Shown here: positions 46,101-53,147 of the stretch, piece after piece
How the letters are laid out: the number at the start of each line of letters is the position of its first letter
How positions within the stretch are numbered: position 1 is the stretch's first letter
Notes under the pieces: generated by a model
What the model was told of the DNA's origin: nothing
What the model saw: only the letters and a program-made list of their open reading frames with translations
The model's database searches: none
Translations under genes and position numbers: made by a program
Assembly (NCBI RefSeq): GCF_049200465.1
Contig: NZ_CP120836.1
Location: 5,490,239 to 5,554,238 of the forward strand
DNA: 64,000 nucleotides
Direction of reading: 5' to 3'
From: Leptothermofonsia sp049200465
GTDB taxonomy: Bacteria > Cyanobacteriota > Cyanobacteriia > Leptolyngbyales > Leptolyngbyaceae

Positions 46101-46658
46101 ATGACTTCTTACGCAATTATTGAAGCGGGTGGCAAACAATTGCGGGTAGAACCAGGACGGTTCTACGACGTCAATCGGATTGCGGCTGAACCCGACTCCC
46201 AAATTACCCTTGATAAGGTGCTGTTTGTTCAAAATGACGGTACCACCAGTGTTGGCCAACCCTTGGTCGAGGGCGCAACGGTCGAAGCAACAGTCATGCG
46301 CCATCTGCGCGGCACCAAAGTCATCGTTTATAAAATGCGCCCCAAGAAAAAGACCCGCAAAAAGCAGGGGCACCGTCAGGAACTGACCCGCTTAATGATC
46401 AACAGCATCAACCTGGGCGGGGCAAGTTCTCAAAAGACGGCAGAGGCAAAAGCAGCGGATGCTGCACCTGTGGCTGAGCCAGAAGCGGTTCCAGCGATTG
46501 AAGAGGAAGCACAACCTGCCCAGGCGGATGCCAAAGCGGAGGAAGCCGCTTCCATTGAGGAGGCTCCTGAACCCACTCAGGCCGACAGAGCACCCGAAGC
46601 CAAGCCCAAAGCAAAGCAAAAGGCTGAATCCACCAAGGAATTCCCTCAGGCAGAGTAA
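46101..46658 (+). CDS. rplU: 50S ribosomal protein L21 with long acidic Ala/Glu-rich tail
   Basis: 185 residues. Residues 1-105 are a normal L21 (SYAIIEAGGKQLRVEPGRFY; the basic KMRPKKKTRKKQGHRQ contacts 23S rRNA). Residues after about 108 form a low-complexity tail of Ala, Glu, Pro and Lys repeats (AEPEAVPAIEEEAQPAQADA and similar). Cyanobacterial L21 often carries a C-terminal extension, but nearly 80 residues is long. It is followed by rpmA 51 nt downstream, the usual L21-L27 pair. Confidence 0.95.
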   Translation: MTSYAIIEAGGKQLRVEPGRFYDVNRIAAEPDSQITLDKVLFVQNDGTTSVGQPLVEGATVEATVMRHLRGTKVIVYKMRPKKKTRKKQGHRQELTRLMINSINLGGASSQKTAEAKAADAAPVAEPEAVPAIEEEAQPAQADAKAEEAASIEEAPEPTQADRAPEAKPKAKQKAESTKEFPQAE

Positions 46659-46709
46659 GCCACTACTCACTCGAAATCTTTTAGATTAGCGGTATAGACA
46701 GAGGACACT

Positions 46710-46970
46710 ATGGCTCACAAGAAAGGTACAGGCAGTACTCGCAACGGTCGCGACTCGAATGCTCAACGTTTGGGGGTTAAGCGCTATGGCGGCGAGGTTG
46801 TAAAAGCTGGAAATATCCTGGTTCGTCAGCGTGGCACCAAGATTCATCCCGGCAACAATGTGGGCCGGGGTAGTGATGACACTCTTTTTGCTTTAATTGC
46901 CGGTGTGGTGACGTTTGAACGCTATGGCAAAAGCAAAAAAAAGGTGAGTGTCTATCCAGTTGAAGCTTAG
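46710..46970 (+). CDS. rpmA: 50S ribosomal protein L27
   Basis: 86 residues of standard L27: MAHKKGTGSTRNGRDSNAQR at the N-terminus, which reaches the peptidyl transferase centre, then GNILVRQRGTKIHPGNNVG and DDTLFALIAGVVTFE. There is no N-terminal cleaved extension of the Firmicutes type. It lies directly downstream of rplU. Confidence 0.97.
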   Translation: MAHKKGTGSTRNGRDSNAQRLGVKRYGGEVVKAGNILVRQRGTKIHPGNNVGRGSDDTLFALIAGVVTFERYGKSKKKVSVYPVEA

Positions 46971-47053
46971 CGCTTGATTCAGTACCTGGATTTAAGCAAT
47001 CGCAATCAGTGGTAGGGATGTTGTATGCAATGTCCCTACATACAGGATTCTTC

Positions 47054-47842
47054 ATGAAAATTGCGACCTGGAACGTCAACTCGATTCGTACCCGGCTGTC
47101 CCATGTTGTGAACTGGTTGCAGGAACATCCGGTTGATGTTCTTTGTTTGCAAGAAACGAAGGTTGTAGACGAAGGCTTTCCCCGCGAAGCATTTATCGAA
47201 CTGGGCTATCACTCTTACGTTTTCGGGCAGAAGAGTTACAACGGGGTTGCGCTCCTTAGCCGTCAGCTTTTGACTGATGTGCGTTTGGGGTTTTCTGGAG
47301 TGCTGGGGAAAGGAGTTCTCCCGACGGATGAGCAAAAGCGGGTAATCTCTGGGATTGCAGATGGCATTCGGATTGTAAACCTCTATGTGCCAAATGGGTC
47401 TTCCGTTGGCAGCGAAAAGTACGCGTATAAGCTGAAATGGCTGGAAGTTCTACATGAGTATCTGAAAGCGCTACTTGCAAGCCAACCGGGACAGCTTTTA
47501 GTCTGTGGTGACTTTAATGTGGCTCTAGAGGATATCGACATTTATGACCCTGCCGGAAAAGAGAAAGAAGTGATGGCGACTCCTCTGGAGCGGCAGGCAC
47601 TCCGAACTTCTGTGCTGGAGTTGGGACTGGCGGATGTATTTCGGAAGTTTACTCTAGAGGGTGGACACTTTAGCTGGTGGGATTATCGACAGGCAGCCTT
47701 TCGGCGGAATTTGGGTTGGCGGATTGACCATATTTACCTGACTCCCGATCTCTATGAGCGGGCGATCGCTTGCACCATCGATGTCGAGCCTCGCAAGCTT
47801 GAGCAACCCAGTGATCATGTTCCGGTTACAGTCGAACTTTAG
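47054..47842 (+). CDS. xthA: exodeoxyribonuclease III
   Basis: 262 residues of the ExoIII/AP-endonuclease family: MKIATWNVNSIRTRL, CLQETKV (catalytic Glu), NLYVPNGSSVGSEKY, VCGDFNVALEDIDIYDP (catalytic Asp/Asn), WRIDHIYLTPDL (Asp) and PSDHVPV (His). It cleaves at abasic sites and has 3'-5' exonuclease activity in base-excision repair. The frame extends to 47009, but ATG 47054 gives the canonical start. It follows rpmA after a 83-nt gap. Confidence 0.95.
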   Translation: MKIATWNVNSIRTRLSHVVNWLQEHPVDVLCLQETKVVDEGFPREAFIELGYHSYVFGQKSYNGVALLSRQLLTDVRLGFSGVLGKGVLPTDEQKRVISGIADGIRIVNLYVPNGSSVGSEKYAYKLKWLEVLHEYLKALLASQPGQLLVCGDFNVALEDIDIYDPAGKEKEVMATPLERQALRTSVLELGLADVFRKFTLEGGHFSWWDYRQAAFRRNLGWRIDHIYLTPDLYERAIACTIDVEPRKLEQPSDHVPVTVEL

Positions 47843-47993
47843 ATAGGTGTTTGTTTTTCGTGATTTGTCTTTAGATTAAGTAGAAGAGATCCAAAATCCT
47901 GAATGGGGTGTTCACCATTCGTTCTCTTCCGTTGGCCAATGCCAACCCTGGATTATCGATGGCACCCCCCTACCCCCTTATCCCCTACCCCCT

Positions 47994-48882
47994 ATGTTCT
48001 TAGTTACTGGCGCAACCGGAGGGCTTGGTCGCAGAATTGTACGGTTACTGCGGGATCACGGAGCACCTGTGCGGGCGTTTGTCCGGCTGACTTCCCGCTA
48101 CGCCGAACTGGAGCACCGGGGTGCGGAAATTTTTTATTGGGGATTTATTGCGCGATCGCGACATCCACAAAGCTTCCCAGGGCGTGCAATACGTGATTAG
48201 CGCCCACGGTTCTAATGAAGCATCCGAGGGAGATGCAGAATCCGTTGACTACCAGGCCAATATTGAATTGATTGATCAGGCAAAGGTCGCAGGGGTAAAG
48301 CACTTCGTTTTCATTTCTGTTCTAGGGGCAGATCGAGGGTATGAAGATGCTCCTGTCTTTAAGGCGAAGTGGGCGGTGGAAAAATACCTGCAAGCCAGTG
48401 GCTTGAACTATACGATTCTCCGTCCCTCTGGGTTTGCCTCTAACCTGTTGCCGCTGGCAGAGCGGTTTCGGCAAACGGGCATTTACTTGCTAATTGGCGA
48501 CCCTCAGCATCGTTTATCCATTGTCAGTACGGATGACCTGGCCCGCATTACGGTTGACTCAGTAACCACAGAAGGGGCGCAAAATCAAGTTTTGCCTGTT
48601 GGAGGTCCCGAAATTCTGAAACGGGAGGAGATCCCACGGATTTTTAGCCGGGTACTCAACCGCGAACCAACGATTCTCAATCCTCCTCTGTTTGCGTTTG
48701 ATGGCTTGCGGGGGGCGATCGGTTTGTTCAATCCCAAGCTGCGTAATTCCCTAGGAACCCTTCGCACTTTGCTGGCCAATGAGTTTTTCTGCACACCCGC
48801 CGAGATTCAGCGTCTGGAAACCATTTTTGACCTGAAGCTGGAAACCCTGGAAAGCTTTCTCCGCCGATATTTAGGTGTTTAG
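47994..48882 (+). CDS. NmrA-like/atypical SDR NAD(P)-binding protein, single frameshift
   Basis: The start reads FLVTGATGGLGRRIVRLLRD, the Rossmann GxxGxxG dinucleotide-binding motif, followed by VRAFVRLTSRYAELEHRGAE. At a T6 run (48130-48135) the frame is lost. Reading T5 gives IFIGDLLRDRDIHKASQGVQ and then the remainder of a typical atypical SDR (HFVFISVLGADRGYED, KWAVEKYLQASGLNYTILRP, QHRLSIVSTDDLARI). About 296 residues in total. Cyanobacterial relatives include quinone- or chlorophyll-related reductases, but the substrate is unknown. Confidence 0.82.
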
Positions 48883-48954
48883 GAGGTGGGTCCGGCCTGA
48901 GAGAGTTTTTCAGTTGAGTTAGTCATAGCAATTTTGCTTGTTAAATGCGATAGA

Positions 48955-49072
48955 TCAGGGATTTGAGAAGCCAGAAGCCAGAAGTAAGATTTATTCTGAC
49001 TCCTGGCTTCTGGTTCCTGGCTTCCTCCATTAAGGCATCTGCCGTCAAAATTGTTTAACCCGGTATCACGCT
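48955..49072 (+). repeat. dispersed repeat family D, copy 2
   Basis: GAAGCCAGAAGCCAGAAGTA, TTCTGACTCCTGGCTTCTGG, TAAGGCATCTGCCGTCAAAA. Same layout as 37800-37918. Confidence 0.7.
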
Positions 49073-49193
49073 CTCTGAGGGGCTAGGGGTTAGAGACCAG
49101 GGTCTAAAGAGTGGTTTATGCATTTGAAACTAGCTGTCAATGGAAATGCCAAGGGTTCTTTCCTTTTTTCTTTTCTCTTTTCTCTTCATTCTT

Positions 49194-49230
49194 CTAAAAA
49201 AACTCCTCCAGCCGTGCATCTGGAGGAGCA
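49194..49230 (-). terminator. intrinsic terminator downstream of the PPC pseudogene
   Basis: CTCCTCCAG and CTGGAGGAG form a 9-bp stem around CCGTGCAT. On the minus strand the stem is followed by TTTTTTT (A-run 49196-49202 on plus). It lies about 160 nt past the stop of the minus-strand PPC gene. Confidence 0.75.
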
Positions 49231-49265
49231 TCAAGTTTGCAGAGATTTGTAGCCATAACCACTAG

Positions 49266-49360
49266 ACTTAGGGCGGGGTACAGGGGTGGAACCTCTGGCT
49301 GAGGGCGAAGCCCCACACCCTCTGAAAACCAGTGTTCTAAGTAGCCTAACGACAGCTATA
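49266..49360 (-). repeat. dispersed repeat family A, diverged reverse copy
   Basis: CTTAGGGCGGGGTACAGGGG, GAACCTCTGGCTGAGGGCG, TTCTAAGTAGCCTAACGACA followed by GCTATA. It lies between the terminator and the PPC pseudogene. Confidence 0.65.
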
Positions 49361-49387
49361 AAACCTTTGAGTTTGCGCAGGCCAAAC

Positions 49388-50028
49388 TTAAACAACTTCG
49401 AGATCCATTCTGTAGGAAGTGTTGTTGGTTCCCAGATAGGAGTAGACCCAAATGTAGTATTCCCCTGCTGCTAAGCTCGTCAGGTTGATTGACTCACTCT
49501 GAGAGCCAGAGAGTACCGGTCGCGATCGCATCTCCTGTGTAATTCAGAAGTTCAACATCAGCATCAGCCTCCAAACCCGAAATGGTTAGATTAAACTGGC
49601 TATTCTCCTCAACCTGAATTCGGTAATAGTCCTGAGAATCGTTGCTTCCAACGAAGTTAGAAAAGCTGCGGCTTCCATACAAGTAGCCAACACCCGTTGC
49701 ACCACCCATCGTATTGTCGGTTTGAGATACAACCGAAATGCTTGCTCGCCAAATGGGCAAATCTTGAGCAGAACCAGACTCCATCATCAAATTTTCTGGA
49801 GCCATTACAGTTTTCTGGAGCCGTTACAGGCATAGTAGTCTGATGAACAAAACCGGATGGGGCAGAACTGGCACGAAACATTTGTCCAAACTGCTGAAAC
49901 ATTCATTGTGGACCAGGCAGCACTCCTGATTGGGGCAAAATTCCTAATTGAGAACTGAGTGCCTCAACCGTCGAGTAACTTGAACCAGCAATATCAAAAC
50001 GAACGGGAGCAGAATGGGGAGCAAACAT
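49388..50028 (-). pseudogene. PPC-domain (pre-peptidase C-terminal) protein, disrupted
   Basis: ATG 50026-50028 with an upstream AGGT starts MFAPHSAPVRFDIAGSSYST. An in-frame TGA follows at 49903-49905. The protein continues MFQQFGQMFRASSAPSGFV to VTAPEN, where a 19-nt direct duplication (copies of GGCTCCAGAAAACTGTAAT, about 49798-49835) breaks the frame. The PPC domain resumes (MMESGSAQDLPIW, YGSRSFSNFVGSNDSQDYYR, FNLTISGLEADADVELLNY), shifts by one base near 49515, and ends SESINLTSLAAGEYYIWVYS. PPC domains occur at the C-termini of secreted proteins. Three separate lesions indicate a true pseudogene. Confidence 0.8.
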
Positions 50029-50241
50029 TGCGCACCTGCCTTTGTGTAGAGTCAAATAACCCACCTTCATGGTTCTTTAAGGCGGCTGTTAAAAGCGTTA
50101 TCTGCCTTTTAGAACCTGTACGAAGTTGTCTGACCCACCGAAAAGGATTGTGCAAACAGTTACAAAGATTAAAAAAAGAGATATTACCAGGCGTTGCACT
50201 GACGTACCCTGCGGAAATTACACTTTATTTCATTCACGACT

Positions 50242-50568
50242 TTAAACTTCACCTCGAATGGTAAAGGAGTAGTCACCGCCAGGTTCCAACTGATAATCCC
50301 GTTGTTCCAGAAAACGCCCCAGGGGTTCTTTAATTAAGGCTCTTCCCAGGGAAGGTTCGACTGACAGTTCACCCCGACGAAAGCACCACTCGAACTGCCA
50401 CTCAAACTGGTTTGCCCGAACTTCGCCTTCAATTTTTCCTTGTTGCCAGGATTGGCGAGTAATACGGACATAGGCAGTGGTTTGCGGCAAACGATGGGAA
50501 CCCACAGTTGTCTCTGAGTATCTAAACTTTACTGGAACTTTACTGGACAGGTTGAGCATCTGGCTCAA
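50242..50568 (-). CDS. small conserved cyanobacterial protein (probably DUF3146)
   Basis: 108 residues. The core (LPQTTAYVRITRQSWQQGKI EGEVRANQFEWQFEW CFRRGELSVEPSLGRALI KEPLGRFLEQRDYQLEPG) matches my memory of DUF3146, a cyanobacterial family of about 80-90 residues. The first 25 residues overlap the end of the upstream gene and may not be translated; a GTG in VGSHRLP could be the real start. Function unknown. It sits directly downstream of, and overlaps, the gene at 50540. Confidence 0.7.
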   Translation of the reverse strand: MSQMLNLSSKVPVKFRYSETTVGSHRLPQTTAYVRITRQSWQQGKIEGEVRANQFEWQFEWCFRRGELSVEPSLGRALIKEPLGRFLEQRDYQLEPGGDYSFTIRGEV

Positions 50569-50809
50569 GCACCCACAATACCAAACCTTTAGGCACCCGC
50601 GTCAAGACGACCATGTTACCGTGCTTTATCATACGCTCTGAAGCCCGCTGGGCAGCTTCTAACGTTGGGTAGAATTTGACATAACTGAACAGCTTGTCGT
50701 TATAAGCGATCGCCCCTACTGGCTTTGGTGTATCTGGCAGGGTAATGTGGCAGGTCTTAACCAGTTTGCGGTCTAAGATGAGAGCACTGGCTGGTGAATG
50801 GTCTGTCAT
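50540..50809 (-). CDS. small hypothetical protein
   Basis: 89 residues, soluble, no recognised family. Strand-helix-strand pattern: GAIAYNDKLFSYVKFYP, a helix TLEAAQRASERMIKHG, then NMVVLTRVPKGLVLWVLEPD. The C-terminal half resembles the end of the protein at 20118-20864. It is probably co-transcribed with the DUF3146-like gene, whose frame overlaps its last codons. Confidence 0.65.
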   Translation of the reverse strand: MTDHSPASALILDRKLVKTCHITLPDTPKPVGAIAYNDKLFSYVKFYPTLEAAQRASERMIKHGNMVVLTRVPKGLVLWVLEPDAQPVQ

Positions 50810-50829
50810 CGTCAGTGAATCTTTGGATC

Positions 50830-50863
50830 ACTTCACTCTAGAACACACTTCACTCTAGAACAC
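50830..50863. repeat. 17-nt direct tandem repeat, two copies
   Basis: ACTTCACTCTAGAACAC twice in exact tandem, just upstream of the start of the gene at 50809. Confidence 0.8.
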
Positions 50864-50976
50864 TTAGCATACAGACTTCTCCAGGTATCAGTTAATTAAT
50901 GTTTTAATGTTTGCTCAGAATCAGTGCAGATACAGTCAATAGTCGCTATCCAGTATTATTCAAGCGATAAATACTT

Positions 50977-51030
50977 TGTATAGAAAAAACTTGTATAGAA
51001 AAAACTTCAGTGTATAGAAAAAACTTCAGT
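50977..51030. repeat. TATAGAAAAAACTT direct repeats, three copies
   Basis: GTATAGAAAAAACTT three times, the last two followed by CAGT. The region 50864-51362 otherwise holds no gene. Confidence 0.75.
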
Positions 51031-51136
51031 AACTACGCTGATGCTCTCAAATTTAAGCTAGTGAGGAGATATGAACAACCGATAAAATACAGAAATTGCC
51101 GAATGCTGGACACGATTAAGTAAGTAACCAGGCGCA

Positions 51137-51235
51137 ATTGGTTCTCCCGGCTTACCGGTATACTCTTTCACCCCAAACAAAACCCCTAGAATATTAATTT
51201 TGTTTTGGTGATAGGCGAAGCTCATTACCAGACTC
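51137..51235 (+). repeat. dispersed repeat family G, copy 2
   Basis: GGTTCTCCCGGCTTACCGG, CACCCCAAACAAAACCCC, AATATTAATTTTGTTTTGG, GCGAAGCTCATTACC. Matches 7781-7885. Confidence 0.7.
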
Positions 51236-51275
51236 CAGGGGAGCCGCGCAATTGAACTAATAGCAATTTGATTGT

Positions 51276-51362
51276 TATGGCTGTCGCCAGGTTGTTTAGG
51301 ACATTGGCTTTAAGGGGGCACAGTTCCCACTCCCTCCTTTCCAATTAATGATGGTTACCTAC
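51276..51362 (+). repeat. dispersed repeat family A, short diverged copy
   Basis: TATGGCTGTCGCCAGGTTG, TTTAGGACATTGGCTTTAAG, ATGATGGTTACCTACTTAG. It abuts the stop codon of pth, as copy 1 abuts the LuxR gene. Confidence 0.6.
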
Positions 51363-52001
51363 TTAGTCCTGAGTTTGAGCCAAGTTGCGGCTGTTATAAA
51401 GACTCATTGCTTTCTCAACCCCATGCTTGAGACTGTATTCAACCGCTTCAACCACCAGTTGCAGTACTTCAGCTATTATTTGAGCCTCCTCTTCAGAAAA
51501 GCGCCCTAACACATGAGAAACAGCGTCCTTATTGGGATGAACTTCTTTTGCACTGCCAATCCCAATCCGCAAGCGGGGAAATGTCTGGGTACCTAGATGG
51601 GCGATCGCTGATTTCATGCCATTGTGCCCACCCGCCGAACCCGATAATCGTAGCCGTATCCGACCAATGGGCAAATCCATTTCATCATAAATAATCAGTA
51701 CCGATTCTGGTGGTAGCTTGTACCAGTCCACCACCGACCGAATGGCCTGCCCGGAGTGATTCATATAAGTCAGGGGCTTGAGCAGGCGTACCTTTGCCAT
51801 TCCTGCCCCAAACCCTTCTCCTATAATGCCCTGGAACTTGCGACTCTCGGCTAAGGAAATTTTCCAGGCACGGGCCAGGGCATCAACGGCTTCAAATCCG
51901 ATGTTGTGGCGGGTGCGATCATACTTTGGGCCCGGATTGCCCAACCCGACAATTAACTGGGGAATCACCAGAACTGACCTGGCTCCATCACTCGCACTCA
52001 A
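51363..52001 (-). CDS. pth: peptidyl-tRNA hydrolase
   Basis: 212 residues. LIVGLGNPGPKYDRTRHNIG (catalytic His), LLKPLTYMNHSGQA, LIIYDEMDLPIGRIRLRLSG and SAGGHNGMKSAIAHLGTQ are the family signatures. It frees tRNA from prematurely released peptidyl-tRNA. The first 13 residues precede the usual start and may be a short extension. The start overlaps the tatA stop by 4 nt, so the two are translationally coupled. Confidence 0.96.
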   Translation of the reverse strand: MSASDGARSVLVIPQLIVGLGNPGPKYDRTRHNIGFEAVDALARAWKISLAESRKFQGIIGEGFGAGMAKVRLLKPLTYMNHSGQAIRSVVDWYKLPPESVLIIYDEMDLPIGRIRLRLSGSAGGHNGMKSAIAHLGTQTFPRLRIGIGSAKEVHPNKDAVSHVLGRFSEEEAQIIAEVLQLVVEAVEYSLKHGVEKAMSLYNSRNLAQTQD

Positions 52002-52348
52002 CTGCTAACCTCGCTGGAAGCCTTTACTTCCTCAGCAGGAGTGGATTCAGTCGTTTCTGCTACAGTCACACCATTCTCCTGGGGAGGGGTTGCGATCGTA
52101 GAAGCCGGAGACAGCACTGGCTGATCGGGAGTTTCCAGAGTCGCTTCCATCGGCTCCTTAGCCACTCGCTCTAGCTGCTCGGCTTCTCGCTTAAACTCAG
52201 CCTCAAACTCCTTGGAAGCTTCCTGGAAGCTTCGAATTGCTTTTCCCAGGCTCCGACCAATTTCCGGCAGTTTTTTCGGCCCAAAAATTAACAGTGCCAG
52301 GACTAAAATTACAGCCATTTCTGGCAGACCAATTCCAAAGATGTTCAC
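51998..52348 (-). CDS. tatA: Sec-independent translocase subunit TatA/E-like
   Basis: 116 residues. The N-terminal FGIGLPEMAVILVLALLIFG PKKLPEIGRSLGKAI is the TatA/TatE membrane helix, hinge and amphipathic helix. The acidic tail is long and Glu/Pro/Thr-rich. TatA forms the pore of the twin-arginine translocase in the thylakoid and plasma membrane. It precedes pth with a 4-nt overlap. Confidence 0.93.
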   Translation of the reverse strand: MNIFGIGLPEMAVILVLALLIFGPKKLPEIGRSLGKAIRSFQEASKEFEAEFKREAEQLERVAKEPMEATLETPDQPVLSPASTIATPPQENGVTVAETTESTPAEEVKASSEVSS

Positions 52349-52418
52349 GGTGTTGCCTCCTGCAATGGTGAGGTTGAGCTAAACCGCCTTAGCCCAATGT
52401 CAATCCCCAGTATAAGAC

Positions 52419-52446
52419 CAGACAAAAAGCCCCGGACAGGCCGGGG
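52419..52446 (-). terminator. intrinsic terminator after psbH
   Basis: CCCCGG and CCGGGG around ACAGG, with GC extension. On the minus strand the stem is followed by TTTTT (A-run 52424-52428). It lies between the psbH stop and the tatA start. Confidence 0.8.
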
Positions 52447-52498
52447 ACATCATCTGAATTCAAGACGAAAGAACTGAATCAAACCAGCAACTGAGGCT

Positions 52499-52687
52499 TT
52501 ACCAGCTCACCGTAAAGTCATTCAGTAAGATTGAGGAGTTATAGATTTGCAAAATAATGAGAAGGAATACGAGGAACAGCGCCATAAAAACGCCCATCAG
52601 AACCGTCGTGCCCCAACCGGGAACAACCTTACCATATTCGGAGTTTAGGGGTCTCAGAACGTCTCCCAACCGTGTCCGTATTGCCAT
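52499..52687 (-). CDS. psbH: photosystem II reaction centre protein H
   Basis: 62 residues: MAIRTRLGDVLRPLNSEYGK, VVPGWGTTVLMGVFMALFLV and FLLIILQIYNSSILLNDFTV. A single membrane helix; it binds CP47 and helps quinone exchange and PSII assembly/repair. The frame stays open upstream to 53002, but only ATG 52685-52687 gives PsbH. It is divergent from psbN (81 nt), the standard cyanobacterial arrangement. Confidence 0.96.
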   Translation of the reverse strand: MAIRTRLGDVLRPLNSEYGKVVPGWGTTVLMGVFMALFLVFLLIILQIYNSSILLNDFTVSW

Positions 52688-52768
52688 GGGTCTCCTATGA
52701 TTGTCTCGACAGAGTTTGTTATTTAACGTTACATTATAAGGGGTCCTGTACTCATATTTATCACTGTT

Positions 52769-52900
52769 ATGGAACCTGCAATAGCTCTTAATATTTCTAT
52801 AGGGGTTGCCCTGGTAGCGATTACTGGATACGCCATCTACACGGCTTTTGGTCCTCCATCCAAGGACCTGGATGATCCCTTCGAAGAGCACGAAGATTAA
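52769..52900 (+). CDS. psbN: photosystem II assembly protein PsbN
   Basis: 43 residues: MEPAIALNISIGVALVAITG, YAIYTAFGPPSKDLDDPFEE, HED. A single membrane helix. PsbN is not a PSII subunit but is needed for assembly and repair. It is encoded opposite psbH with the shared upstream region between them. Confidence 0.96.
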   Translation: MEPAIALNISIGVALVAITGYAIYTAFGPPSKDLDDPFEEHED

Positions 52901-52915
52901 GTAGCCAGGCGCAAC

Positions 52916-53030
52916 TATGGCGGTAGTCATTATGGTTAGGACAGGGTGCAAGGGTGGAACCCCTGGCTGGGGGCGAAGCTCCCATTCCCTCTTTAATTCC
53001 AATGTCCTAACGCTCCCGCGTAGAGCTATA
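52916..53030 (-). repeat. dispersed repeat family A, copy 3 (reverse)
   Basis: TATGGCGGTAGTCATTATGG, TTAGGACAGGGTGCAAGGG, GCTCCCGCGTAGAGCTATA: the reverse of 26743-26857, 15 nt after the psbN stop. A related GC-rich unit follows at 53035-53135. Confidence 0.85.
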
Positions 53031-53147
53031 AATTAAGGATAATTTTGGGGGTAGAGGGGGCGAGACCCCTCGCCTGGGAGCACAGCTCCCACTCTCCCCT
53101 ACAATTAAGTAATGGCTACCTTAAGTAATGGCTACCTACTTAGAAGA

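Noticed and set aside
52688..53002. N-terminal extension of psbH to 53002
   Set aside because: PsbH begins at MAIRTRLGD; the extension runs antisense through psbN and a repeat.
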